NCBI GenBank assembly: GCA_002270565.1 | Contig: NQMI01000111.1 | Span: 87,600 to 151,599, forward strand | Direction of reading: 5' to 3' | Length of the DNA stretch: 64,000 nt | DNA from: Stenocarpella maydis | Lineage: Eukaryota; Ascomycota; Sordariomycetes; Diaporthales; Diaporthaceae | Shown here: positions 46,805 through 57,884 of the stretch, piece after piece | How positions within the stretch are numbered: the first letter of the stretch is position 1 | Layout of the letters: each line of letters starts with the position of its first letter | Position numbers and translations under genes: made by a program | The notes under the pieces: generated by a model | Seen by the model: only the letters and a program-made list of their open reading frames with translations | Told to the model about the DNA's origin: nothing | Databases searched by the model: none

Positions 46805-47744
46805 CTTAGCGTGCTTGAGATGTTTTCGACGATGTGTTTTGAGGGAAGAAGGGTCCGGGGCAGTCGTCCTGGCACCTCAGCGACTGCATCCCATCACCAG
46901 CCGCGGTCAGTGGATATAAATGTGACTAGCTTTTTGCCAACGCCGTGGAGGAGCCGTTGCCAACGCCTCGCTTGGCACCGGGCTATTCCTATTAGCGTGG
47001 AAGGATCCTGTAGCCGCTGACTGCGTCTCGCAATACGACCGTTGGTCGGTTAGGCGCGGGGTGAGATGAATGGCTGCGTTGCAACAGGCGCAGTGTTATT
47101 GATGGCATCGTCAATATTACACTAGCGCTGAATCCTCGGCACATGCAACCAGGCACCGGCTCGACCGGCTACAGTCAAGTCGATGGCCCCCCGGGCTGCA
47201 TGAATCCTTCAGGCTGCCAACATCGAGATGGCATGGTGCAGAAGGATCTACCTCTTTCGGTGGGCAACTATCGAAAGCGTCACACCCTCGACGCAACAGT
47301 TGTGCGCCTCAGCAGGCTGGTGGTAATGGAGATGGATGGAAATCCTAGAGGAACCTCCAGCTTATTAGGAACATTAATTGCAGGGGTAGGTCCACTTAGG
47401 ATGACTATATGCTAAGCACTTACAAATGTTGGTCGGATAGTTGGAAATCTGCATAATTACAAACGACACCCAAGCCTCGGGAATCGCATATCGGCAGCAA
47501 CGCCCACCGTGAATGGCACTCCGTAAGTGACCACTCCGTCAGGTCCGTGGGCAGAACCTCCGGGGATAAAGGCGTGCCACCTAGGGACGTGGCTTTGGTA
47601 AATCGAGATATACGGCAGCAGTCTTCCATTCCGAGGTTCAAGCCGAACAGGTCATTGCCTGCATCTGTCGGCCGTCTAAACGGACAGCCCGCTGCATCAA
47701 TCCTTCTGTACTACCCCAGCTTTCAGCCTTAGTTACTTCTAGTT
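46805..47744. promoter_or_regulatory. Bidirectional promoter region between the two O-methyltransferases
   Basis: It is 940 bp with no gene, read outward on both sides. A CGG-N5-CCG site (47157-47167, cggctcgaccg) fits a Zn2Cys6 dimer site in form; no cluster-specific regulator gene is seen in the window, so this is weak. A TTTATATC string near 46913-46920 could be the TATA element of O-methyltransferase 1. Confidence 0.35.
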
Positions 47745-49163
47745 ATGGATTCGACAATTTCCAATGCGAGAACAGTGCAGCTCGCCGCATCGATCTTGCA
47801 GCACACCACCGAGATCGAGACGTACCTCGCCCAGAACAACCTGCCCAGCCCGTCCTTCGCACCAGGAACCCCACCGAAGCTGCCTCTTCCGCCGGGGATA
47901 CAGAGCTCTCTTGATGCTGCGTTGTCGGCTGTGGACGAGCTGCAAGCCCTCCTGCTGGGACCCCTGGGGAAGCTAGTCAGCCAGGTTAGCTATGCTGTAC
48001 GATCGACTGAGTGCCTGACGATCCCAGTTATGTAGGTATTTGCAGCTAATTGAAATACACCAAACCAGTACGACATGGCCAGCCTACACGCCTTGTACAG
48101 GTTCAAGGTCCCGGAAGCCATACCACTGGATGGCGATATTCCCATCCGGGAAATTGCACAACGATGCAACGCACGGGAAGACCCCATGACGCGCTTGTTA
48201 GAGCACGCCGTGGCCAACTACGTCCTCGCCCGGCCGCGCCCAGGCCATGTCGCGCACACGGCCCTGTCAGCCATGCTGGCCACTTCGCCACCCCTGATGG
48301 ACTGGGTCGGCAGCGCATGCGAGGACATGTGGCCAGCCGCACCTCACGTGGTGACTGCGCTGAGCAAGTGGCCTGGCGGCCCCATACTCCCGCACCAGAC
48401 AGGACACAATATCTCAGAGCGCACCGATGTGCCCTTCTTCAGGACCCTGGCTGGCGATCCCGAGCGAGCCGCCCGGTTTGCGGGGGCCATGAGCTTCATG
48501 CAGAATATGCCCGGCTTCCAGCCGTCTGCCGCCCTGGACGCGTATGACTGGGGGGCTATTGCCTCGGCATCCGAGACTGCGGTGGTGGTAGACGTCGGGG
48601 GCTCGCGCGGGGACTTTGCCTTTGCGCTGGCAGACAAACACCCTTCCCTGCAGGTCGTTGTCCAGGACATGCCAGACGTTGTCGAGCAGGGGCGTGTGAT
48701 CCTGGCGGGCCGTGACGTCCCTTGTAACGTGACGTTCCAAGCTCACGACTTTTTCGGCCCGCAGCCGGTAAGGGGAGCAGATGCGTACTTCCTCCGCATG
48801 ATACTTCACGACTGGCCTGATGAGTTGTGTTTGGAGATTATCCGCAACATAATTCCAGCGCTGAAGCCTGGAGCGCGACTCATTCTCAATGATCATTGTA
48901 TTTCTTCCTCTGAGGAGGTTTCGCGATATCAGGAACGACAAGCCAGGTAAGCATGCAAGTATTCCGGGATTTGGTCGAATGGAGAACTAATCGGAAACAG
49001 GTGCCAGGATATAGCCATGATGGCCATGTTCAATAGCAAAGAACGGTCGGAGGTCGAGTGGAGGAAACTCATAAAAGAAGCAGATCCCAGGTTCAACTTT
49101 GCATCCATAAAGCGGCTGGCGCCATCACCATTGGCAGTGATGGAAATAGTTTGGCTGCCTTGA
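47745..49163 (+). CDS. O-methyltransferase 2 (SAM-dependent)
   Basis: Three exons, 47745-47984, 48069-48946 and 49001-49163 (introns of 84 and 54 bp), give 426 residues. The N-terminus (MDSTISNARTVQLAASILQH) and the following proline-rich stretch are typical of fungal O-methyltransferases that open with a helical bundle. The SAM motif is VVVDVGGSRGDFAFAL, followed by LQVVVQDMPDVV, HDFFGPQPVRGADAYFLRMI, LHDWPDELC with the catalytic His and LKPGARLILNDH. The C-terminus ends SPLAVMEIVWLP. It is clearly different from O-methyltransferase 1, so this is not a recent tandem duplicate. Its 3' end lies 45 bp from the convergent UstYa gene B. Substrate unknown. Confidence 0.92.
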
Positions 49164-49208
49164 AAAAAAAAAAATTATTTGATGTACTTTAGAGCTCAAT
49201 AGACCCCT

Positions 49209-49974
49209 TCAAGAATGCGGCTTCTTGGTTTCCCACTCTGTTGTCCATGAGAACAATGAATCCCAGTCAACGCATTGATGCTCTGTGCCAAAACCATGGA
49301 CCCCACCAGCTTCATCGTCCTTGACCTCCACCGTCAAGTCTGCATTGCACATCAGACTCTGCCGAAGCAGATCAATGCAGTGTCGTATATGCGGTGGCGA
49401 GATCATCATTGGCAAATCACCGTCTTTGAGTGGGGTGTCACCCGCCACTGCAACATCGTGAACAGCCCAGTACCCTTGGCGGATTCCATTCTGGTCAATT
49501 GGATTCTGTTAGTCGTCTCTGAGCCCAGAGCGATATGATCCATGGGCTCCAGGTGGAGGAAATGAGCATACCAAGCAGTGCAGGAGATGGAAGACAGAAA
49601 AGGTCGATCGGTGGGGCGCGATAGTGGGATGAGTGAAGTAGCCGGCTTGTTCAGGGAACAGCGTGTCCCAGGCGGCATCGGATTGCGGGCTGCTCTCAGC
49701 GAAAGTGCGATTGTACGTGAAAGTGTATCGACTGTGATCCACTGTGATCATGGTCAGGACTTCGTGCCACCTACGCCGACCACTCGACGTGCTTACACGA
49801 GGGTACTCCTGATACAACGGATTTTTCGGCCGATGAACGTCCGAGAAAGAAACTCGTTGTCGAAAACACCAGGATTGCGACTAGGACGAGCACAGGTGAT
49901 CGGCCTGAATTTTTGGGTTGAGGGCCAGGATTGCCGTCAAGCAGGGAATACGGCGAGCGAGAGAACCACTTCAT
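49209..49974 (-). CDS. UstYa/DUF3328 family oxidase B
   Basis: Three exons, 49974-49797, 49741-49572 and 49490-49209 (introns of 55 and 81 bp), give 209 residues. There is a short cytoplasmic N-terminus (MKWFSRSPYSLLDGNPG), one membrane helix (SPVLVLVAILVFSTTSFFLG), then the family body: YTFTYNRTFAESSPQSDAAW, first HxxHC motif in VFHLLHC, IRQGYWAVHDVAV, second motif HIRHCIDLLRQSLMC, and VHGFGTEHQCVDWDSLFSW. Both HxxHC motifs, thought to bind copper or another metal, are intact. UstYa-type enzymes make ether or C-C crosslinks in ustiloxin-type peptides and also hydroxylate or chlorinate in other pathways (for example cyclochlorotine), so the family alone does not prove a RiPP. It is probably in the Golgi lumen. 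Confidence 0.9.
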
Positions 49975-50356
49975 TGTTACATCCAAGACACAAGAAAGAT
50001 GCTAGCAGAGTCCAGAAAATTGAGTGTGCAAAAGGGAAATGGAAATGGACCACCAAAAGTAAGCGAGGCGAAGCGAAGGGCCGAGGTACATGAAAGTGAG
50101 CCCCCTTAAAACAATACATTGGATATATGAATATGGAAATATTAGATTCTGACGTGACTGCCAAGTGACCATGATTTTGACTTGAATGAATCGTCGAAAC
50201 CAGATCACGTGTTACGATCAGGCATCGAGGTATCGAGAAAGAATCTTGCCACAAACAGAGAGCTGTTGACTGGCGTGCTTCAATTCGGTAGGCAGCCTTG
50301 ACTGCAACATAATCAAGTATCTAATTACTAGTTAGGAGTTATTGAGGAGACCCGAC
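49975..50356. other. Intergenic region
   Basis: It holds the promoter of UstYa-like gene B and the 3' end of the monooxygenase gene. No further feature is seen. Confidence 0.5.
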
Positions 50357-51689
50357 TCAAAGCCAAGCCTGATGCGCCTCCTTCGCAGCGTCATACGAAT
50401 ACATCCAGTTCTGGAACTCAGGGTCAAGCCATGGGATAACAAACCCCGGCTTCAACTCGGCATTCATGAGCTCCTGATCCCGCTTCTGCTGCTCGGGCCC
50501 GTCGTGCATGCAATACACATCTCGCAGCTTCATGCTGGCCTCCTTGAGTCTACGGCACCGTGGCTCGCGTATCTCTTGGAAGATCCGTAGAGCTCGGGGG
50601 ACGTCCGCGCCTCCGGCGACGTGCGAGAGCAAGGCGCCCAGGGCAACTGCATCCTCTATTCCCTGCGCTGCCCCCTGGGCCAGGTACGGAGTCATGGCGT
50701 GCGCTGCGTCGCCCAGCAGGACAAAGCGGCCGGACGATGAGCCCCAGCCGTCATCCAGCAGCGCCGTGGCCGTCGATGTCCACTTGACGCAGCCGACGGA
50801 GAGGTCGACGAGCCTGGAGATCCTGGGGTCCCAGGACTGGAAAACATGCTTGATTTCCTCCCTTGTCGCCGGAACCGGGGGGCCTTGCACGGGGGCGTCC
50901 TCGGGCTCAGGGAGACCGCCCATCAGATTCATGTGCTGGGCTGGCCCACCCGGGATTGTGCCGATGGCCATCGTGCCGGGGCCCAGCCACCAACGCGTCC
51001 CCGGGTCCCCGGCCAGATCAGCAAGGGAGGCATCTTCTCTCAGGTCTGACAGTGCGATCTGGCACGAAAAGACCTTGTGCCCGAAGTGAAAGGGCGGGTC
51101 TGGCCGTCCCAGAAGCAAGGCGCGGCACTGCGAGCCCTCGCCGTCTGCGCCGACGACAAGATCGGCTTCGAGCACTCGGCCGTCCGCAAGAGTCACGGAG
51201 GGCGCGTCGAGGTCGATCGAAGTGAACGTACAGCCGTACTCAATGACACAGCCGGCTCCCACCGCGGCGTCCAGCAGGGCGCGGTGCAGAGGCACGCGCC
51301 CGACGCTGAGGTACGGCAGCCCGTACTTGGCTTGCATGTCCGGTACCAGGCCCATCCGCTTCAAGACGGTGCCCTCGGAATAGCCCATGAGCGTGATGTG
51401 GTGCTCCTCGAACGCCTCTCTTTGACAGGCTGGCAGCATGCCCAGAGACTGGAGCGCCCTGCACGCATTGGGAGGCAGGTGTATCGCCCCGCCAAACTTG
51501 ATTGGCACACTTTAGCTGTCGCCCGGCATTTGCGATGGCGGATGAGATACATACGTTTTGGAACTCTGGCATGCGCTCAAGAATGGTTGTCTTGTGACCG
51601 GCGCGTTGCAGTGCCAACGCCGTCGTCATGCCTGCGAGACCACCGCCGATAATAACGACTCGGCATGACTTGGTGCTGTTGAGGGACAT
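50357..51689 (-). CDS. FAD-dependent monooxygenase (salicylate-hydroxylase-like)
   Basis: Two exons, 51689-51555 and 51496-50357 (58-bp intron), give 424 residues. The start is the first ATG; an upstream TTG is ignored. FAD motifs: CRVVIIGGGLAGMTTALAL (GxGxxG), VVGADGEGSQCRALL (the DG motif that contacts FAD and NAD(P)H) and FVLLGDAAHAMTPYLAQGAA (GD motif). The intron acceptor CAATCAAG joins ERMPEFQN to FGGAIHLPPNACRAL, the usual post-Rossmann block. Class A flavin monooxygenases hydroxylate aromatic or amine groups. In ustiloxin and related pathways flavin monooxygenases oxidise peptide side groups, so a tailoring role here is plausible but unproved. Confidence 0.92.
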
Positions 51690-52380
51690 TGTGATTGGTG
51701 ATTTCAAGTAGCAGATCGATATAAGCGACGAGCTACTACAGAGGTCAAAATCTTCACGGCTTTGGGGGCCGCGCCACGGTTAATAGTATTCCCATGCGCA
51801 TCACAACATGACTGGCTGCTTGTAGGCAGGAATAAGTCTTTCGTGGGAGCCTATCTCGCTAATTACATATTTGTCTAGACAGATGGTAACTGTTTCTATA
51901 AATATTCCAGCGTAGCATTTCGTGGGATTTGGCCAGATTCCTTGGCGCCGATAAGTAGCCCCTCTTAGAAGCAAGGGTCACGGAGAGCAGGGTGGGTTGG
52001 AAGGAATGCCCTAGTCTTCGATTCACTCATTCATCAGCCGATATGCGATTTGCAAGCCGTTGATATCGGACTGTTCAGATTAGCCCAGGTTCAGTACCCT
52101 GCAACCTTTCAAGTTTCAATGTTATTAGAAGACGACGGATGTTAGAACGCACAGCATTACCAATGGACTTTAGACGTCCTCTTGACATGACACAGAGGTC
52201 ACAAGTCGCGTAGAGTTCGACACATCCATTCTTTGAACTTCGAAAAAAGGAGGCAGAAGCTCTCCGCGGCTTCGTACTACCGGCACATGCGGATGGAAAA
52301 GTGTATCTGATTCTGAGGGGGTAGGACTTGGGGAGTGAGATAAACCGATATTCAATGATTGATTAGCTCTGGTTCCCGTA
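51690..52380. other. Intergenic region between monooxygenase and amidase genes
   Basis: It holds the monooxygenase promoter. A cttatatcg string (minus strand, about 51716-51724) may be its TATA element. No gene is seen. Confidence 0.5.
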
Positions 52381-54321
52381 CTATGGGTATAGCCTAGGGC
52401 CAGCAGCCACGGGTCGAAGGATCCCCTGCTCCTCCAGCTTTTCTACCAAGTCGGCAAGGACGTAGTCGCAGCCCCTAGCCATCCTGATTGCCATTGACAC
52501 AGGTAGATACTCGACCTGCAGGGACTTTGTGCTGTTATATGGCACCTCGCCGATAGGAACGACAACCTCAGGTGCGCCAGCAATAACAGCGACCCGTGAG
52601 TCGCTCATGCCCAAGGGTGGGCTCGTGGGGGGCTCCAGATACTCGTCACGGTACGAGGGCTGGCCGTCCTTAAAGAGATAGGTGTACACACTCTCGGAAC
52701 AGGACTCTGTGTCGTGGCGGCCGTAGCCCTCAGTGGTGTACCACTCCGTGAAGATGGAAATGTTGCGGAGTGCCTCGGCGTAGACCTCATCGGGAGCGTT
52801 GACCTGCCCCCACTGCCAGCGCACCAGGGGGCCCGGGTTGATATACGGCTGGCGGCCGCCGTTCTTGGCGGCGTAGTCCTCGAAGAAGGGCTTGCCGAGC
52901 ACCTGCCACTGGTCGTGGGACACGAAGACGGCATATGTCAGGTTCAGCATCTCGTCGACGGCAGGCGCACTGCCAGCGGTGTCGGCCCACAGCTGCGTGT
53001 AGTTGCCCGGGAGGGCCTCGGTGCCGAGGAAGCCACCTAGCTTCTGGACAAAGGTCTCCGCCAGCGCTGCAGCGTCGGCGCCTGTACCGCCGGTGGCGGG
53101 AGAGCTGTAGAGCTTCTTGGGAAGCGCGGTCCAGTTTGAGTGCAGGCTGGGATAGTAAGCCTTCGTTGCCTTGGCCCAGAGGCTTCCGCTGCGGGCAAAC
53201 AGGCCGGCTGTGTCGGAGACAGGGCTCAGTGGGATGACATGGTCGAGTGAGATGGCACCGGTCGAGGGTCTGTTGCCAAAGATGCCTTGGGCGCCTGCGG
53301 GACCACGCATCGAACCGCCAGTATCGCTGCCAACGGACAGATCCAGCCACTCATAGGCACCTATGCCGGCACCCGGCCCAGTGGAAGAGCCGCTGGGGTC
53401 TTGGTAGCCGTCACCACGAGGGTTGAATGGGGCATGTAGGTCGACCCAGTCAGCAGTAGGCCTGTCGCCATTGGCAAATTGAACGGTTCCCATCTTGCCG
53501 ACGAGGACGGCGCCGAGGTCGATGAGACGCTGCACAGCCGGAGCTGTGTGGTTTTGAGTGCCGTAGTGATAAAAATAGGCGCGGTTGCCGCCGCTGGTAC
53601 TGATTCCCTTGACGTGGAAGATATCCTTGACGCCGAAACGCAGTCCGGCAAGGGGTTGCTCCTTGGTAGCGCTGTAATAGAGCCGGGAGGGCACAGCGAT
53701 ACTCTTGGCCATGACGTTCTCTGTGACAGCCGGCAGGGACATGTAGGCACCCTGCTCGTCGCTGATAATCCCCTGGACGAAGGCAAGGTTGTTGTCATCG
53801 TACAGTCGGTGAGCCTTATAGACATATCCACTGTAGGCTGAGACGAAATAGGGTCCCTTGGGAAGAGAGGGAGTGATCGTGCTGGTCACGACAGACGGCG
53901 ACTGTGCCGATGCTTTGCCGGGGGTAATTAGGAGCCTGACCTCCAACTCACTCAGAACAGATTGCGCAGACGCGGTATCGACCTCAGATACGTTATTGTC
54001 GCCCGTGGGCTGGAGGTAGACAGTCTGAAGGAACGCCAGCTGGAAGACGTCGTCCATCTCATCGTACTCAGCGGTGATATCAACAATTTGCTGGGCACTG
54101 AAGCTCCCCGATGAGGTCTCAACAACGGTCAGCGGAAATAAGTCGTAGCCATCGGTGGTGGCGGCGGCGATCGCTTCACGAGTGTCATTGATGTCGAGAC
54201 GGGCGATCGGAGTGCCCCCGGCGTAGTACGGAACTCCTTGTAAATCGATGACACGCCCCTTGTCGACGGCCAGCCCGGAGGCATGGCCAATGATAGCTAG
54301 ACTGAGCAGGGCAGACCGCAT
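52381..54321 (-). CDS. Secreted amidase-signature hydrolase
   Basis: This is a single exon of 646 residues, intact. The signal peptide [18 protein letters not shown] is followed by a fungal-specific N-terminal domain of about 200 residues. The amidase signature follows: Lys of the Ser-cisSer-Lys triad in [16 protein letters not shown], the glycine/serine loop [18 protein letters not shown], and the nucleophile region [16 protein letters not shown]-glycosylation sites (NHT, NWT, NYT, NIS) fit secretion. These enzymes cleave C-N bonds of amides. Next to the candidate precursor it might trim or release a peptide, or it may be an unrelated extracellular enzyme at the cluster edge. Confidence 0.9.
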   Translation of the reverse strand: MRSALLSLAIIGHASGLAVDKGRVIDLQGVPYYAGGTPIARLDINDTREAIAAATTDGYDLFPLTVVETSSGSFSAQQIVDITAEYDEMDDVFQLAFLQTVYLQPTGDNNVSEVDTASAQSVLSELEVRLLITPGKASAQSPSVVTSTITPSLPKGPYFVSAYSGYVYKAHRLYDDNNLAFVQGIISDEQGAYMSLPAVTENVMAKSIAVPSRLYYSATKEQPLAGLRFGVKDIFHVKGISTSGGNRAYFYHYGTQNHTAPAVQRLIDLGAVLVGKMGTVQFANGDRPTADWVDLHAPFNPRGDGYQDPSGSSTGPGAGIGAYEWLDLSVGSDTGGSMRGPAGAQGIFGNRPSTGAISLDHVIPLSPVSDTAGLFARSGSLWAKATKAYYPSLHSNWTALPKKLYSSPATGGTGADAAALAETFVQKLGGFLGTEALPGNYTQLWADTAGSAPAVDEMLNLTYAVFVSHDQWQVLGKPFFEDYAAKNGGRQPYINPGPLVRWQWGQVNAPDEVYAEALRNISIFTEWYTTEGYGRHDTESCSESVYTYLFKDGQPSYRDEYLEPPTSPPLGMSDSRVAVIAGAPEVVVPIGEVPYNSTKSLQVEYLPVSMAIRMARGCDYVLADLVEKLEEQGILRPVAAGPRLYP

Positions 54322-56086
54322 TGCGTGTCACGCGTAGGAGCGGACGTAGGAGTAATACAGACTGTGGTGCCTAGGATAACAGCGGGTTCGATTTGTGAGC
54401 GGAGTCGCCGACGTTGCTACTACGCGGTCGGACACAGTCGACTTTTTACGTAGAATTCAGGAACACTTCAATGTTGACGTTTAAGCTACCCCATATCGAC
54501 TGCCCGGGATGCCCGGATCTTATCCTATGTCCCAGCCCGCCTGACAGTAGGGCCTAACTTGCAGAACCACAATGTGCGCTGAAGAGGTTACTACAAACCC
54601 ACTGGCTACTCGTTCATCTTTCGATATATTAAGTTTAAACTAAATTTTCTTTCATAGCGTTCATTTTAGTCATAAAATGTTAATTTCGTTTTTAAAATTG
54701 CTCACCAATGCATGGTCTGGTCTACTATGATCCCGAGGTCACTACCTTAGCTCCGGCAAGTGCTACATCTTGCCGTGGATGGTTTTGGAAATCGGCTTGT
54801 TTAGTGGATTCCGATGCCCGGATGCTGATCGCCTTGCCCGTTTTTGCAGATAAGGATGGGGATCGCTTATAGGTAGTCTTGGCCGGGCACACAAAGGCCA
54901 GCGCGGAAGTGGGGCAAAGTACAAAGGAGGATGTCTGTTATCAGACGGTGTAAAGATGCGCTTCCTAGCTAGGTAGGTAGAGATCCCGTCATCAGATACA
55001 CAGAAAGACAGAGAGTGTGACTCTGTACTGCAAGAACGAGAGACTGGGACAGAGATGAGCAATGGACGTCATAACCCTCCCTTAGCTGTAGCATCGCTCC
55101 TCTGGGTGTGGTATAGCCTTCTTTTGGCGTGATATATTCCTTTTTTTTTTTTTTGGGGGGGGGTGGTGGTGGTAGATACCCTTCCCTTTGTTGTCCCTTT
55201 GGAACCTCCCTCTCGGTGTTTTGTATATATCCCCCTGGGTGTGGTATAGCTCTCTCTTTAGACGTGGTATAACCGTTGCTCTCTCTGGGTGTGGTGGACC
55301 TCCCCCTTTACGTGGTGTAACGCTTTGGCTAGGTATGTTAGTGGAAGATTTAATTATAATTAAAATCATAGTGTTTTTATTAGTTGAGTATGGTAAGTAT
55401 AATAATGATTTAAATTTCTAGATAGTGCTCGCTAGAGACCTCCGTATTAAAGCTCTAATAACCGCATTCCAGTCATCCAGCTGACCTCTTGGCGACGGAC
55501 TTCTCGGAATGTTTACAACCTAATGATCACGTCCAGTTCTTCGAGCACAACTGCTCGTTGAACTATCGTAACCAACAATCCCCCTTTCCCCTTCGCTCCC
55601 CCCAGATATTACGTCCATGTATCTTAGAACTGAACTCAGCTAATTTGTCCTCGAGGCTTTCCGGCTTGTAATCCATACTCAAATACTTTTGTCCCCCCGT
55701 ATTGAACATGATTTCTAGCTTCGTAGCAAGAGAGTGATCACCCACTTCCCAACTGTTAAGGTTGCGCGGCTAACCTCACCTCTGCCATCTCATTATTGAG
55801 GTCTTTCGCATAATGCTTGGGCCTTCGTATTTTCTTGGTCACAGCGCAGTTGCGTTAATACGCAAGCTTCAGTTCTTCACGTGGTGCGGGGGATGTTCCA
55901 AATCAGGAGACACAATGCCCATCGCCTCATCGAACAATATAATTGGAGACTTCGCACAAGTAGTAGAATGCTGAAAGCGGTGTTGAAATTTCAGGGGGCA
56001 GAGGCTACCCAGATGAGAAGCCTACCACCATGCTCGAAGCTTCGTATATTTTTCTATAGTTGTCGTCCTGGCGTTCCGTATGCACT
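54322..56086. other. Repeat-containing intergenic region
   Basis: AT-rich DNA (54600-54700) is followed by a minisatellite-like stretch (55085-55330) and more AT-rich sequence. A minus-strand frame at 55563-55745 may be the tail of the pseudogene that lies to its right. There is no intact gene. Confidence 0.5.
55085..55330. repeat. Degenerate minisatellite-like repeat with homopolymers
   Basis: Units of the form ctctgggtgtggtatag...cgtggtgtaac recur about five times with poor conservation (near 55098, 55210, 55232, 55262 and 55284). They surround a T16 run followed by G9 and (TGG)n at 55139-55173. No reading frame is likely. Confidence 0.5.
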
Positions 56087-56640
56087 CTATCTATCGACCT
56101 GTAGCAACTCACAGGCCAACACCTTGAAATCATACCTTGGAGGAGTGTAATACCAGTCTTCCCAGTACTCCTCTTCCCTATCAGGCGTGGAATAGTATTG
56201 ACGGTCAAGCAGCCTCCGTACGAACTCGAATGCTTCGTACCCGTCCGCGTCCGCCTCGGTGCCTGCCACACGCAACCCAGGGTCGCCCAAATCAACCTCA
56301 GCAAGCCTTTGGCCCATAGCGTTGAAGACCTTCGGATCTTTCTGGAGGTCTATACTCTTTTCTAGCCTCATGCCCTCTGGATCCAGTTGGAGCCCATAAT
56401 CAATAAACCATAGTGTGTCAACCTCCTTCATATCAACAGCACCTTAACATTGTCTGAAAAGATACTTGTTGACCTGTTCCATCCACTTTCGTTCAGATTT
56501 GATAGCGATATTCCTTGGCCAGCATTCAATGCCATGCGGCGAGGACCAGGTGAGGAATAGGGTCTAGGAAAGATGCTGCCATAGCTCATCAATTTGAGGG
56601 CAAATCACGTCATCAATATTTCAATCAAATGAAATGCATG
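56087..56640 (-). pseudogene. Hypothetical fungal gene with two in-frame stops
   Basis: Read on the minus strand, one continuous frame carries ELWQHLS, a TAG, TLFLTWSSPHGIECWPRNIA, KSERKWMEQVNKYLF, then a TAA, and a further 110 codons (MKEVDTLWFIDYGLQLDPEG..., ending at a GTGAGT donor). The frame has protein-like composition with no gaps, so the two stops look like point mutations. This layout recalls abundant ascomycete proteins of unknown role that contain a WFIDYG-type block. A downstream exon may lie in 55563-56000. No function can be given. Confidence 0.55.
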
Positions 56641-57884
56641 AGTCTGGACGTGGCTCAATTATTATGAGGTCCCTCACTGGTTGTACTGTGAAATATTGCC
56701 GTTCGCCGCCATCTCTTTGTAGGACCTCTGTCACTGTCGCAGCGCCAAGGATCACAGGGCCATGCTTCTCCCAGCTGCTGCTGCGACGATTGGTTTCATA
56801 TGGACGGAATTATGTCACGAAGTTCTTCCGGGTGGTCGGAGAATCTGGCCATTTCTGATAACCTGAAAGAGTGAAGGGTCAAAGGGTATGGAGGTTGGTG
56901 CTTTTGAAGATTTTGTGCGGTAACGGACAATCTAATAAACGGTGGTGCGTCACGAAGAGAAATCCTTGAGTCATCGAGCCAATTTAAAATATCTGTCAGG
57001 GAAAGATGAATGGAATATGAAAAGGTCGGTTCTTCGCCGTATAATTGTTCGTCGGTTTCTAGTCTACGCGCGGCTTATGGTTCGTCCCGACTAGCCTCAT
57101 CACGAGGCCCTCACTATTTCCTTAGTACCTAGGTAACCACATATGAAGGGCCCGCCGCAGCTCCTTTCTTTCTTCTTTTAGGGAATTGTGACCGCATTGA
57201 AAATGAAACCAGCTTAGTAACTACATCTGTGTTCTGTTTTGAACCTGATATCATTAACACCGTTTGTTCTCCAATGCTGAGTCTTCTAGCATTTACTACC
57301 TAGGCATTGTATGAAGGGCTCGCCTGGAGCTGTTTGTCTTTTATTTTATTGTAATAATATTGAAAACAAAACCAGCCAAGCACATTTGGTCTCCATTTAG
57401 ACACCGATAACCCCACTGGACTCTGATGCCGCCAGATGCCGCCAGATGCCTTGCACTTGAGTATAAAATGCAGTTTTTTGGCAGAACTGGTAAAGGAATG
57501 GAAGAGGAGATTGAGGACGAAGATAATGTTGAGGGTGGAATGTAAAGATGAAGTCGTTTCTTACTCTTGGGCACTGGTTGGATCGACAAATCCAATGAAA
57601 TTCATTTGTGCTGCGCAGAGATTATCCCCCCCAATGGCTGCGTTTTACCATAGACCATATAGCAAGGGTTAGGGTTAAGGGGTTAGGGTCAGATCTGAAC
57701 CCTGCATCAAATCTGCTTCTCCGACTTCATCGAAAACCTCTCCGTTCACCCTGATGTTCTCATCAATCTCACCCTTTTCATCCTAACCACGGCCGTTAGC
57801 ACCCTATGCTGTCCTAGAGCCTAGAGCCTTACTTCAGCTCCGGGAGTCCCCCGGCCGCCGCCCAACGCCAGCCTAGCGCCCAAA
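56641..57884. other. Intergenic region with telomere-like tract
   Basis: It is mostly AT-rich. It holds TACCTAGGTA at 57126-57135, a duplicated gatgccgcca (57426-57445) and the telomere-like tract at 57666-57688. There is no gene before the HNH-like gene. Confidence 0.5.
57666..57688 (+). repeat. Interstitial telomere-like TTAGGG tract
   Basis: Three TTAGGG-type units occur in 23 bp with one degenerate spacer (gggttagggttaagggg then ttaggg). TTAGGG is the telomere unit of most filamentous ascomycetes. Confidence 0.7.
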
